A DNA stretch of 64,000 bases, taken from the NCBI GenBank assembly GCA_034401795.1, contig CM067374.1, positions 98,304,860-98,368,859 on the forward strand, given 5' to 3'. The DNA is from Chaetoderma sp. LZ-2023a. Taxonomy: Eukaryota > Mollusca > Caudofoveata > Chaetodermatida > Chaetodermatidae. Both the position numbers and the translations under genes were made by a program. This document shows positions 1 through 11,060 of the stretch, one piece after another. The notes below the pieces were generated by a model. That model saw only the letters and a program-made list of their open reading frames with translations. It was not told the origin of the DNA and did no database searches. Each line of letters begins with the position of its first letter. Position 1 is the first letter of the stretch.

Positions 1-200
1 ACATTTCTCAAGACCATTGCAGAAACATTTTTTGTCCGGCTTGAATCAAGACAGCCAAAAATTGCCTCTGCTGTGGTCTTGAGATTCATCCATTTCCAGG
101 CTAGGAGAATATTTTCGAAAATCTGAATGAGTTATTCTTGTGCTGTTTTAAATAATATTCTTCTCTTGGTCTGCAGATGGATATTGTTCAAATTTCTATT
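1..200. repeat. Partial palindromic foldback MITE (family P)
   Basis: This window-edge copy belongs to the foldback family seen whole at 41645-41880. It contains the recognisable pieces 'ACATTTCTCAAGACCATTGC' at the very start, 'TGCTGTGGTCTTGAGA' on the opposite arm and 'TTCTTCTCTTGGTCTGCAGA' near 160-180. It is degenerate and its left end is cut by the window. Confidence 0.65.
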
Positions 201-471
201 TTCTGAACCAAAATTTCAATTGACTAGATTAATACAAGTTAGATAGATTTCACTGGAAATGACATAAGATGTGTTTTAAAGATAGGTGGTCAGAACATGC
301 ATAATTAACTTAAATCATGTAGCCTCACAAAACACGGCATCTCATGCAGGTTTCATGGCACATATCTCTAAGAGTTAAATGTCACGTTAACAGCTTTACA
401 CTTTCTTAAAACAAAGGTTCTGATAACCCATCCACATGAATAAAAATAAGAGAATCAACCTAATATTTATG
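200..471. other. 3' flank of exon zf10, nothing recognised
   Basis: This is AT-rich sequence immediately downstream (minus sense) of the zf10 stop codon, so it would be 3' UTR and flank. I see no minus-strand AATAAA here; the polyadenylation signal may be non-canonical or outside the window. Confidence 0.4.
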
Positions 472-701
472 TCACGGCATTCCTCTACACACATTGAATT
501 TCTTGTGAGTGCTTTTATTTTGTCGCGATCGAAATCCTTTGCCACACCATTCGCAGTAATAAAATCGTCCCTCGTGGACAACTCTGTGATGCTGATGCAA
601 GTTACTGTGATCAGAATAGTGAAGATGGCAGATCTGGCAAACAAATGTCTTGTGGAGATCATCGCTCAGAGTCTGTACAGTCATTTGCCCCAATTCATAC
701 C
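472..701 (-). CDS. Alternative 3'-terminal zinc-finger exon zf10
   Basis: Most distal of ten minus-strand terminal exons. A strong acceptor (pyrimidine run ATTTCTTTCAG) ends at 702; two bases (GG) complete a split codon, then 75 residues run to the stop. The linker is short (about 18 residues). Finger 1 is C21-x2-C24-x12-H37-x4-H42; finger 2 is C49-x2-C52-x12-H65-x5-C71, a CCHC finger. The inter-finger linker HEGRFYYC is shared with zf4-zf9. Predicted role: DNA-binding C-terminus of one isoform of a nuclear transcription factor. The frame stays open up to 816-822, where a second, weaker acceptor (TGGTGAG) would also fit the phase; I prefer 701 because of the pyrimidine tract. Upstream constant exons are not visible. 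The zinc-finger assignment is sure; terminal-exon status is inferred from phase and stop. Confidence 0.88.
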
Positions 702-924
702 CTGAAAGAAATGGTTTAAAACCATTATTATCTGACTTAGGATGGCTAATTCCTATTAAATCTCTTTCATGTAAAGTGCCCAAGGATTCAAACCATGCCA
801 CCACCCCGAGGTTCATAATACCTCACCAGAAAGATGGGTACTTATTTACCTTGAAAATGCAACACTGAAATGATGACCAAAACAGTGATCCAATTTAAAA
901 GAAAAATTTTCTCACATAGTGTAA

Positions 925-1250
925 TATGCTGAAGCTGCATCCCTCATCCACCAAATCTTTAGCTCATATAATTGATAACAAGGTTGACAGAATCTCGGTA
1001 GTTGCGGATTCCAAAATTCTTCAGTTTTCATATTTTTTCGAATCACACCGCAAGTTGTCAAATCCTAGTGGATGGTCACACCCTTTCTTGTTAAAATTTG
1101 TGGTATCCACAGATCCAGAATTTGATCCAATCCGGATTCATATGGATCCTGGCCAGTCTGGAAATCCTCAGTTTCTTCAGTGTCTTATAATTTGAGGCCA
1201 ATCAGGTCCGCAGTTTTTGACATACAGCCCGCAATAATCTTTTGTGACTG
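925..1250. repeat. Dispersed repeat family E, copy 1
   Basis: It shares recognisable stretches with 59560-59830: 'AATTTGATCCAATCCGGATT' here against 'AATTTAATCCAATCCGGATT' there, both preceded by 'ATCCACAGATC'-like or 'ATCCATAGATC'-like sequence. It also has 'AAGTTGTCAAATCCTAGTG' against 'AAGTTGTGGAATCCTAGTG'. The two copies are in the same orientation and diverged. No coding potential was recognised. Confidence 0.6.
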
Positions 1251-3050
1251 ACTGACTGTTGAAGGGATAGTAATTTATTGAGCTGCTTCCCGCAGCTAAA
1301 AATATAATGGAGATGTCCAGAATGCTTGTAAAATAAAATTGTTAAAATAGTATACTTTTAGAGGACTAAATTGTGTGCCTAGATGTAAATGAAACAAAAT
1401 AAGTCTTAACATATGATGATTGCATTCCATATAAATTAATAAGTTTTTAAGTTGCGAAATTGGATTATAGACTCGTATCTCCAATTCAATTTCACAACTT
1501 TTAAAATTAATATTAATTAATATGTAATGAAATCATTATATGCTATGATTTATTTCGTTTCACTATGTCTAGGCAGATAATTTAAACCTCTATAACGACT
1601 ATAAGTATACTATTTTAACAATTTTATTTTCTTGCATTCTGGTGTGAATATGCACCGTAATTTTTTTTTTATTTAAAAAAAGTACTGCACTTTTGTGTAT
1701 ATTGTACACCCTAATAGGCCCTAATAGATAACATGCAAGGCAAAATTTGACAAAATATGAGCCAAAAGCCGTATACAGGTGCATGGCACGCAGTTGTAGT
1801 TCAGAAATGTTACAAACCATATGTTTTTGAGGAATGAAAATTGCAACTACTGCTATTTATACAAAATAATAATATTAGCTTATCGGCTATGTATGTGTCT
1901 TTTAAATTAATATTAATTAGTTTATTCCATACTTTAACTGTGATAGAACACATAACACCATCTTTGAGCGATAAACACACTCAATATACAGGGGAATCCG
2001 CATTCGTGTTCTTGCTAGATCTACGCTAACATAGAATACAATTATTACAGACAAAATAGACGACAATATTGTTTATAGCACTATAAGGCAAGAGAAAATA
2101 TAGCGATTACCCTTTGCTGATATCACACTTTATGCTGAATTTTACGTCTGGGCGTTCCGAAACAAAATTTTGAGCCCAAAAAATGTGATAACGGTTTATA
2201 TTAATAAATAGTATGCAACCCCTTCCTGCCCTGAGTGAAATGAGCAACAAAAACATCGTATAATATACACGAAAGTACAGTAAGTGAATTAATTTAATTC
2301 ATGTTTATAATTCGTATCTAGTAAGCATCCACCATTTTGTTTTGCAGCAGCCTTTTCTTTTCCCCACACCTCCAACCTAATAAAACAGCTCGACAAATCT
2401 AAATCTGTGCCCATTCACTTTTTGATGCCTCATGTGTAAGATATCTAGCAAGCACTCCAATATCAGTTTCTTCAAATAAAATACAGAGAAATCGCGAACT
2501 GAGGGTGCAAGAATGAAATGAGTACCTTTAGAATAATATCTTCTATCCCATCCAAGAAAAATATCCATTCAAAATTGGACATTAATGTGTAATTTTCTCT
2601 CTCAGACAAGTTATTCCATCTTGCACTAAGTCCAAGACATTTTAGAAATGTTAATAACGCTGGGTAGATCAACTCAATTCAATCCAGTTAGCTTATTTGC
2701 ATATGATCAAAGCGAATGCGGCCTAAATAAATACTCATAATAAGGTGTGCATATCTGATAGGATGCATGATTTTGCATTGTTACATCGCGCCACTGATAA
2801 GAATTCCCAGTAGCACAGGGCAGCTCAGGGTAATATGCAAACATCCAGTTCACGTGATCTGGTCAATATGCACACATGTGTTATATAACGTAGTGATTTT
2901 TGCAAAATGCAAAATGATGTGTTTAATGTGTGGGGGTGACCTATCAGTACAACGATCACTACCAATATTGCTCCACCATCACAACCATGACAACTAATAA
3001 CACCCCTACTTCACCACCCCCTCCCTCCCACTCCACATCAACACCCAAAG
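1250..3050. other. Intron-like AT-rich stretch, nothing recognised
   Basis: There is no conserved domain, splice-flanked open frame or clear repeat in this stretch. Open frames are short and scattered on both strands. By position it lies between alternative exons zf9 and zf10. Confidence 0.5.
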
Positions 3051-3055
3051 CAGTA

Positions 3056-3124
3056 CCACTACAACTACTACAACTGCTGCTGCTACTACTACTGCTACTA
3101 CTACTGCTGCTACTACTGCTACTG

Positions 3125-3160
<36 letters not shown>

Positions 3161-3171
3161 TTACTACTACA
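3056..3171. repeat. CTA/CTG trinucleotide microsatellite
   Basis: About 115 bases of mixed CTA and CTG triplets, preceded by a C-rich stretch (3003-3055). Opposite-strand and plus-strand open frames across it read as homopolymeric Leu or Val and are artefacts of the repeat. Confidence 0.95.
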
Positions 3172-3428
3172 GTATCAGGACAGCAACCACAACCGTGACA
3201 GTTATGCAAGTATCCAATCTTGTTATGTAATTTTGCCATTCCAATGGAGGTATCTGATCTGTTGCTCAACAGCTCAAGTATCTGATATCAATCAATTACG
3301 CGACTGGTTAGCTGACGTCAAAATCATGACCCATGCACCGTTTTGAAAATTGAATGTACAGATTGTAAGTCTTGATAAATTCATAATTTAATTAAGATTT
3401 CAATGAATATTTTGAAGCCAATTTGCTT

Positions 3429-3441
3429 GGGGGGGGGGGGG
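3429..3441. repeat. Poly-G run
   Basis: A run of about 13 G on the plus strand within otherwise unremarkable sequence. Confidence 0.9.
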
Positions 3442-3820
3442 AATATTTTTTAGATAGTAAAGACATAATTCATACAAAAGCTTAGTACGTCATCCATTAA
3501 GGGTTTGTGATGAACTTAGTTACATTATTCATAACGTAATTGATTGACGCCAGCCTACATGTCACATAGTTGATTATGACATCATATGATTGACTAAGGA
3601 ACTGGCTTTATCGATTTCTGCTAACATTGGAAGCCGCTTTAGAACAGAACGATCTATTTCTCTGCGAATACATGTACTCAGTTTGTAAAGGATCATTAAA
3701 CGTACATTTTAGACAGTACTTGGCTGTAGACTAATTGTAAACTAAAAGTTCAACTGTACAATTCTAATCTACTTTTCACCATTATATGTCTAAACTCTAA
3801 AGGTAGCAATCAATTTTCTG

Positions 3821-3826
3821 TTTATT
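3821..3826 (-). terminator. Candidate poly(A) signal for exon zf9
   Basis: Minus-strand AATAAA, 34 bases beyond the zf9 stop codon. The distance would give a very short 3' UTR, which is plausible but unproven. I find no equally close signal for most other zf exons. Confidence 0.45.
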
Positions 3827-3859
3827 TCTTTTAGAAGTTCCGTCATTCAATCTGTTGTC

Positions 3860-4116
3860 CTATTTACGACATGCACGACTAATTTTCTTATGCCCGTAAC
3901 GACGCTGTACAGAGTTGAACTTCTTCCCACAGACATCGCAAAAGTAAAACTTTCCCTCGTGCACGACCTTGCGATGCTGATTTAGGTATCCACGATGAGA
4001 ATACTGCATCCCACAAATTGGGCAGGAAAACTTCTTTTGTGTTTCTGTTCTTGATAACCAATGCTGTTCATCTGCAGGTGGTGGTAGTGTGTATCTTGAT
4101 GGAGAATATATACTCT
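3860..4116 (-). CDS. Alternative 3'-terminal zinc-finger exon zf9
   Basis: This exon has no ATG near its start, as expected of an internal acceptor-defined terminal exon. The acceptor TTGTATTTCAG ends at 4117; two bases (AG) complete a split codon, then 84 residues run to TAG at 3862-3860. The linker of about 28 residues is Ser/Pro-rich with a PPPAD stretch. Finger 1 is C31-x2-C34-x12-H47-x4-H52; finger 2 is C59-x2-C62-x12-H75-x6-C82 (CCHC). The linker between fingers, HEGKFYFC, is the subfamily A signature. The finger 2 helix reads SVQRRYGH, departing from the usual SRQ of its siblings. AATAAA follows the stop at 3826-3821. Expected product: DNA-binding tail of a lola-type transcription-factor isoform. 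Confidence 0.9.
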
Positions 4117-4189
4117 CTGAAATACAAGGTTATATATACGATGTCAAAACCACGCTAGGTATATATGTTATTCTAATGCCTAAATATAA

Positions 4190-4415
4190 CCTGATATTGC
4201 ACAGAAAGCTAGCCAAATTCACGATGTATCAAAGTTCAGCTGTGACTTTGAAAAATTTCCATTTGCAGGTGAAAAGAATACTTTTGAGGACTCTGTAGCT
4301 GAATTAGTAATTCCACTGATAAGATTTTTCACATTTTCTTGTTTCTTACAATTAAATGCCTTCCTCAATACTATTGCAGGAATTGCTTTTGTCTAGTTTG
4401 ATCACTGATGAATTA
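4190..4415. repeat. Family P foldback MITE, degenerate copy
   Basis: It carries 'TTTCCATTTGCAGGTGAAAAG' sequence on the left and 'CTATTGCAGGAATTGC' on the right, around a weak palindrome ('GAATTAGTAATTCCACTGAT'). It lies directly beside the inverted-repeat element starting at 4419. Confidence 0.6.
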
Positions 4416-4418
4416 AAT

Positions 4419-4890
4419 CCCCCAACAGACCCCCCTTTAGTGGGTTGGTCTGTAGTTTTATTAACCACTATAAAAACATACTTACCGTTCAATCACTACT
4501 TGCTAAATCAAATATCTGCATTTAGCTATCAGAATAAAATTTTTATACTCGCTTACATACTCCCTAATGCCAATACCATCACCATGTAGACCCTCAACCA
4601 GGCTTCTGGTAGAGGGACCCCCTGCATTAGCCTTACAATAGACTGGCACCAGTCTGTACACACTCCTTGGTGACGCCTGTCACTAAGCACGCTCGCGCAT
4701 GCGCAGTAGGTCCCAAATGTGAAAACTGATTCACTTTTCTAAATTTAAGTGCCATATATCCAGAATAGATTCTCAAATCAATACCCAGCGGGGTGGCTGA
4801 GGCCGGGTCGTAGTGATTGAACGGTAAGTATGTTTTTATAGTGGTTAATAAAACTACAGACCAACCCACTAAAGGGGGGTCTGTTGGGGG
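4419..4890. mobile_element. Short element with 81 bp perfect terminal inverted repeats
   Basis: 4419-4499 is the exact reverse complement of 4810-4890 (81 bases, read off directly). The ends begin CCCCCAACAGACCCCCC. Sequence inside the left end (4500-4745) matches 11520-11759 in inverted orientation; sequence inside the right end resembles 4943-5010 (GATTTGAGAATC motif). It therefore looks like an internally deleted, non-autonomous relative of the 4890-11812 unit. It has no coding content of its own. Confidence 0.85.
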
Positions 4891-5268
4891 TTGTTATTAC
4901 ACCACAAAAACATCCATTACCGTTCAATCACTACTTGCTAAACCCGTAGATTTGGTCAGTGCCCCACTACGAAACTTTGGTGGGAGGAGATTTGAGAATC
5001 CATAAGCAAGGATAAAAATCAAACAAAAGATAACCAAATGTTAATAACATAACATAATGGTGCATCTTAATCAATCACACAGTGATTATCAAAAAAGGAT
5101 TTCTTTAAACTTAAAGAAATAAATAAAAACCAAAGAACAACTCACACCATTCATGCAGACCCACGGTCCTAACGAAAATGGTGGGATGTGCTTGGTAAAT
5201 GGTCTTCAGCCTTTTTAGTTAAAATCATAAAGTTCCTAAACAAGGAAGCTGCTGTGCTCTGGTCTTTT

Positions 5269-6055
5269 TCAATAAAAAGTAGTAAAAGTAGACTCGGATT
5301 TCCATCCTGTAACTTGCATAACTTCGTCTACAGAAGAGCTAGCAAAAATGGCAAAAGAGGAAGCCATCCCTCTAATGACATGAGCTTTAATGTGAATGGT
5401 CTCACAAATCCAGCTGGGAATAGATGCCCTAGAGACTGGACTGGCCAACCCCTCCTCATACGGAACCCAGAAAAGGGACAGATCGGATCTCTAAAAATCA
5501 GAAAGACGCTTTAAACTTATGGAGCTCTGACAGGACACCAAAATCTGTCAGCCGGAGAAAAGGAGGTTAAAGATTGTGAAATAATCGGCTCAGCTGGATA
5601 ACGGATTGATTGAGTCTTTGACAAAAATTCCCTTCAAGGATATAAGACCAAACCGTCCCCAGATTCGATAAACCTATCCTTTTCAGCGGAGAAAACATGG
5701 ATTTCGGATCGACTTCTAGCAGAAGCAGATGCAATTAGAAAAACGGTCTTAAAAGTTAAAAGATTCAAGCTAATCGTAGAGATAGGTTGGAAATGATGAC
5801 CTGCCCAAGAACCTGAAGAACCAGAGCCAAGTTCCAGGAAGGCAAAGGTTTAACACCTGGAGGACGAATATTACCTAAACCTCTGATCAAAAGATTAAGA
5901 ACCATAGTATCTTCAACTTCAGCGTTCAACAAACCAGGAAGAGAAGATGCAAAAGAAAATCTATATCCTCCTACAGTGTTAGCAGACAGATGTAAAGAGT
6001 CGACCAGATAAGATAAGGAGTCTAGCATCTGGGAAATAGAAACAGAATCAGGCAC
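5269..6055 (-). pseudogene. Decayed DIRS-like tyrosine recombinase
   Basis: Minus-strand reading recovers the C-terminal catalytic region of a tyrosine recombinase in pieces. An N-terminal segment has SYLVDSLHLSANT, then RPPGVKPLPSWNLALVLQVL (6055-5765). Next comes LLTFKTVFLIASASARSRSE, which supplies the first conserved Arg. Further on is AHVIRGMASSFAIFASSS with the HxxR pair (near 5390-5370), and finally STFTTFY with the catalytic Tyr at 5274-5272. At least one in-frame stop (after DGLVLYP) and frame changes break it, and a TGA follows the Tyr directly. In DIRS elements this enzyme integrates a circular DNA intermediate. Family membership is firm on motif order; activity is excluded by the breaks. 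Confidence 0.85.
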
Positions 6056-6480
6056 GAGACCTTGATCTGAACACCATTCTCCAAAAATCTTAAGATTCCT
6101 GGGTTTGGATGATGGTAGGTACTAGAAGATCGAGAAGGTCTACAAACCAGATCCTTATTGGCCAAAAGGGAACTATTAACACGATCTCGCAGATCTGGTC
6201 CCTGACTTTCTTCAGAACCAAAAGAAATCAGGATTGTGGGAGGGAACGCATAAGCGAAGATTCCTGACCAGGACTGAGACAGGGCGTCCACAGCCCACGC
6301 CCAAGACAATTGGTCCGCAAGAAAACTCAGACAGCCTGGGACATGAGTGGACACTCGAAAATTTGTTTATTCATGCGACACCCCATGAGGAGGTTCCACA
6401 CTTCCAAGTACAGGAGAGACGACTTTGTGCCCCCCTGCCTGTTGATATAAGAGACTGCTGTCGAATTGTCCGATCGAATC
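6022..6480 (-). pseudogene. Decayed retroelement RNase H segment
   Basis: On the minus strand, DNSTAVSYINRQGGTKS (from about 6470 down) is the RNase H 'DN-x-A-x-Y-I-x-x-Q-G-G' signature. After a frame change, THVPGCLSFLADQLS gives the downstream H-x-P-G...A-D motif. DALSQSWSGIFAYAFPP then marks the linker that normally precedes the recombinase in DIRS-type and related polyproteins. The single frameshift lies between these motifs (around 6360). The segment abuts and overlaps the recombinase remnant, as expected for one polyprotein. Upstream, 6680-6486 is open and may be the RT/RH connection, but I cannot assign it. Confidence 0.82.
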
Positions 6481-7640
6481 GAGAACTAGAGACCCTTAAC
6501 CTGACTGTCCGAAAAGGGAGACATGAAAGATAAAATCTGGCCAATCAGACATGTCGCAAACAGATTGGATCTAGTAACATACCAAGAAAGACTCGATCCT
6601 CCTTCTAAAAATGAAAGAAATCCCCATGGCAATGGCTGAACGAATCCAACCCAGAACAGAAGCCTGGATTTACTTTCCACAGAAGAGCCTCTTCTTAGAC
6701 TCCTTGACGAGCATAGAAGACAACAAACCCTCTAAAGCTAATAGCTTCTGATTAGAGGAACAGAAGACCATTTGGGAGGAGACTGCAAAGAAGGGTTCTA
6801 GATCCAAGAATATCTGCCCCTTTTGATAAGGGCCGCCCTTAAAGATGTGGCAAGCTTACTATATGCTAAAGAGGACTGCTTATAGAAAACACATAGATTA
6901 CATCTGCCATGATGCTCCAACCAAAATCCTGGGCTATATCCTTATTGCTTAGCCCTCACTAAAGAGGTAACTCATGTTTATTATGGATATTCTAATAATA
7001 CCGCTTAGTCTGAATGGAGAAAAGTCTCATATCAGTATAGCTTAACTTATTAAAAAGCTAGACTCTGCAAAAATTATAGATAATTTTATTTATAGAGATT
7101 TAACCAGATATCGTGGGAAATCAAAAAACCCATAGTAAGCCTAAGGGAGTGCTTAGAGTCAAGATATAGCCAAATCCTGTACCTGAGATCTGCAATAATC
7201 CCGACTGGAATTCGAAAACCTCAAATTGTGACAGAATTTAGCAAGATAAAATGAAGAAACGAAATTACGGTTTCCCAAACCACCACTCAAAAAGATGAAA
7301 TAAGGGAAACTTACTTGTGATGACATCATCACAATTCTACGAATAGAACGCATGACAAGGTCCTGTTAAGAGAACTATGGCAAACATTTGACTATCTAAT
7401 TTAAAAATCGTATAATAATGGAGCAGATTTAACAAGAAAATTGTTATTGAATACATCAACGGTTGCCTAGCCGCTCGGGCTTGACAGATCATCTTGTCAG
7501 CTTGTCAAATAATACTTGATCTACGCAAGTATTTCTTACAAATAGTGTTAATGTATGGAATCCTTTACCAACAGAAGCAATTAACGCGCCAACATAAAAC
7601 ACATACAAAAACGACCTAGACTCATTCTTCAAGTCACAGG
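6480..7640. other. Interior of DIRS-like unit, probable degraded polyprotein sequence
   Basis: Minus-strand open segments (6680-6486, 7353-7159) are compatible with decayed retroelement coding sequence, for example a stretch reading LLALEGLLSSMLVKESKKR near 6760-6690. No reverse transcriptase catalytic motif could be identified. Confidence 0.4.
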
Positions 7641-7644
7641 GTTT

Positions 7645-7663
7645 TATATATATATATATATAT
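7645..7663. repeat. TA microsatellite
   Basis: A short run of TA dinucleotides inside the 4890-11812 unit. Confidence 0.9.
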
Positions 7664-8039
7664 CTAAGGTCGACTAACTCCCAAGATTGTACTCACTTCT
7701 TCTACACTGAAGTATTAGACTGCAATCACTGGAAAATCATCAGCCTGAACGTGACAGGATCCTATAATGATTGCAAAACTGTGTCCTATATTTAAATCAA
7801 CGACATAGGAAAAACAAGCCAGCTTCAAGACTTGGCTTAGGCATACTGATCAATTAGATATCCTAAACCATTCGATATTTATGCCCAGAGGCAGAAAACT
7901 TAAAAGATTTTGTATATATTTATTGATTCTTATATTTATAGTCTTAGAATCAATAATTTCATCTTTGTAATAACAAATGACCTTGTGTTAGAAATCCAGA
8001 TAAAAGGAAAGATTGAACACTGATACTTTATATTAACTG

Positions 8040-9140
8040 TCTGGATACTGAATTTTGCAGACGACATATTACAACTGTAATATCTCTGGACCTGCAAAAT
8101 ATTTTGAAAACATTTTGACCGAAAATTGTTGGTGGCTGCTTAAATCCAGATTCTCAGCCATTCCTCCACCCCTCCAGCGCAACCCCCACCCCACTCCAAC
8201 CGGCCCGTCGCCAGCCCCCAGACAACAACTTCAACGAGCAAAAAACCCAAGACCCACCGAACAGTCCGGGAACAATCCGACCGAAAGTTGCCAGTGGCTT
8301 CACCGTTATCCAGTCAACTCGGCCAAAATACACCCACCCCCCCCTCCCGGCCGACCCTCAACTCGGCCTAGTTCCAACTCGACCTATGTTTATGCCTAAC
8401 ATGTGCGATTATACCCTTGGGTCGAGTTGACCCTACAGTATCACCCATAACCACATACGAATGCACATATGCGCACACATGTATATACCTATAGGTGCAC
8501 TATTAGGCCGAACCGACACTGCGCTATTAACTGTACATATGAACATAGCTATAGCAATATTATTGGGCTAACCAGTACGCTTAAATAGGATAAAGTTTAT
8601 CGAGTGTAGCAGGCCTACCTAGACTTCTATGGTAGCTACTACACACGATAATCTGTATACCATGACATACACGGAAATCTCGGTAATATCTTAAGATCGC
8701 CATTGTCTCACAAAGATAGTGCCTTTAGGAGTGTCTACGTCTTATGTAAAATAGTTGCGCGTTAGTGAAAATAATAGACACTAATAATTCTGACCGTCTT
8801 TTAATAAAGAGACGTAAACGCCAGTAAATATTATTAGATCCACCAACAGACGACTAATGCTGGTATAATACGACTGGTATAAGAGGGATCTCATATTTCC
8901 AAATCATCAATTTTTGAAGAAAAATTCCGAAATCAAGGATATAGAAAGATGAGATTCCCAATTATTCCATGATTCCAGCCAGGTAAAAAGATTTCATCTT
9001 GAGAACAGCTCTCCAAGTGTGATACCAGCGATCGAAAAGAGAAGAAAGAAGCCAGTTAAATGCATTCCTATGCCTATTTGACCATTAAATCGGGCCGACA
9101 TGACTTTTTATCCTAGGCCGATCCGACTAATTTAAGTAGG
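8040..9140. other. Compositionally distinct segment inside the DIRS-like unit
   Basis: Rich in C and in a repeated word of the form AGGCCGAxCCGAC / CGACTCGGCC (8205-8380, 8500-8520, 9085-9175). It starts near 'CTGCAAAATATTTTGAAAAC', a word resembling the ends of repeat family F. It is unlike the surrounding purine-rich coding remnant, so a nested insertion is likely. No gene was recognised. Confidence 0.4.
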
Positions 9141-9899
9141 CCGGGTTGGCAATTGGACCGACTCGACTGGAATTCGCTTCACCAACAACCCTCAGCCAGA
9201 CCACCCCCAAACAAAACCAGCAAATCCCGAGTCCCCGCCCCCCAAAACCACCGTCCGGAGGCCTGCAGCAACCCAGTCAAAATAGAGCAAAAAAAACTAC
9301 GCTAGAAAAGGGAAAACAAGCAAAAATCTGGAAAAAATTAAAACAAAGCGAACTCACCGAAACTATGTCAACGCAGAAGAATTTGGCTTATATTCCTTCT
9401 TCCTGCTCCCTTATCCGCTTGATTATCCTTTCTAAGCGACTATTGTTCTTGTAGACATTAATCTTTTAGTCATACTGATCCCTATGAAACCTTTACTGAT
9501 CTAATTCTTTTCAGCGACTGACAAAACTATACTACGATTTACGCCAGATCACGGTTTTTCCCTATACAAATTCACTCCCTTTGGTTAAAATAAATATGTC
9601 AACCTGCCGACATAAGAGGTAAAAGGAGCGTGAAAAAAGGCTGACTGGCCCGAAGACAACTGGCCATCTAAAGTTGGATTTAAGTAAAAATCGTATCTCG
9701 AGATAATGCGTAGAATAGATTGACTTATCGGCTGATGATATGCGCATATAAAATAATCTGCAACAAAAAACCCCATACGGCAACCAGTCAGAAGAGTCTT
9801 TAATTAAATTGTCACTGATAAACGAATAAATGTCTCAATAGACTACAATTCCAAGAGAGACTGGCAATGAATATTTCCAGCCATTCAACATTTCCAATA

Positions 9900-10500
9900 T
9901 TAAACAAATACGGAAATATGACTAAATCTTAGGCAAGAATATGACAAGATTCTAGGAAAGCGAACATGTAAACCGGACTTGAAGAACAAAACTGGAACCC
10001 CAGGAAGTTCTCTATCACCTGAAATCCAAAACAGGAAGACAGACCCGGAAGCTAATCCTAGAACAATAGAAAGATCCATGAAAACCGGAAATGACCTTAT
10101 CCCCGGCTGTACGAAATCCGGATGTGGGAAAAACGGAAAACGGAAATGCGTAACCGGAAGTAGATACAGGAAACTGATCAAAATTCTACAACCCGGATGT
10201 ACAGAATTACCGGAAGAGGAAGCTGAACCGGAAACGAATATAGATGAATGATGCAATGCTCGGTCTAACAGACCCAGATAAGTATTCTTCCTACCGGAAG
10301 TAGCAACACTACTACCGGAAGAGGAAGCTGAAAAACCGGAAACGGAAATAGATGAATGATGCAATGCCAGGTCCAACAGACCCAGATAAGCATTCTTCCT
10401 ACCGGAAGTAGCAACACTACTACCGGAAGAGGAAGCTGAAAAACCGGAAACGGAAGTAGACGAATGATGCAATGCCACATTCTTCCTACCGGAATCGGAA
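9900..10500. repeat. Tandem repeat with CCGGAAG words
   Basis: A unit of about 120 bases containing 'CTACCGGAAGTAGCAACACT' and 'GAGGAAGCTGAAAAACCGGA' is repeated about three times in 10200-10480. Shorter CCGGAA words extend down to 9960. The minus-strand open frame across it is a Ser/Ala/Gly-rich repeat. It could be part of the retroelement ORF1 or a minisatellite within it. Confidence 0.75.
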
Positions 10501-10551
10501 CTCTATAGCCGGAAACGGCGGAAGTTGACGAAAAAGCCAGATTATCATGAG

Positions 10552-11060
10552 TCACCGGATGTTCAGCCAAGCCAGAAACAATCCGGATGGCAAACCCGCT
10601 TGCCCGGACAAACCAGGAGCAGAGACGGGAGCAGAGGCGATCGGCGATCCTAAAACATTCCTGGCAATCGGTATCACGGAGAAACGAACTTTTGCATGTG
10701 ATGACAAATCGGAGGCTTCCGCCACCGATGCCATCTCTTGAGGATTATGATGATCCTCAAGACTAACATGGTCTTTGGCCTGGCTCCTACCAGAGGATGA
10801 CTTACCAGGCTTCTTTCTCGAGTCGCCGGATTTACCTTTTGGAGACTTGATCTGTTGCCTAGATGTCAAGGAAACCAGCTTAGCCCACTTGCGCAGGCTT
10901 AACGACAAAATCTTTAAAGAACGATTTAGATAAGACTAATGGCCAACCCTTACAAATCCCACACATTTTTTATTTTGAGGGGAGCAGGAGGTACACCTCA
11001 GGTAAACGTGGCCCGCATAGTCCTTAGCGTGAAAAACGATCACACTTGATTGACGTACAT
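10552..11060 (-). pseudogene. Possible retroelement ORF1 (basic, Ser/Lys-rich) remnant
   Basis: The minus-strand frame 10908-10552 encodes a basic, low-complexity stretch (KSPKGKSGDSRKKPGKSSSG). Upstream, in another frame, a short Cys cluster (RCTSCSPQNKKC) occurs near 11000. In DIRS-like elements the first ORF is a basic, often Cys-containing Gag-like protein ahead of the RT/RH/YR ORF, so its position fits. Sequence alone does not prove homology, and an in-frame stop separates the two parts. Confidence 0.4.

Noticed and set aside
472..816. Start of the zf10 exon at 821/816 using the upstream acceptor or ATG
   Set aside because: The frame is open to 822 and TGGTGAG|GT has the right phase, but its pyrimidine tract is poor. 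ATTTCTTTCAG at 702 is far stronger and also has the right phase, so 701 was chosen.
2930..3346. 138-codon plus-strand frame and overlapping minus-strand frame with long Leu or Val runs
   Set aside because: Translation of the CTA/CTG microsatellite; no domain outside the repeat.
9900..10478. 192-codon minus-strand frame rich in Ser/Ala/Gly
   Set aside because: It follows the CCGGAAG tandem repeat and reads repetitively; kept only as a repeat.
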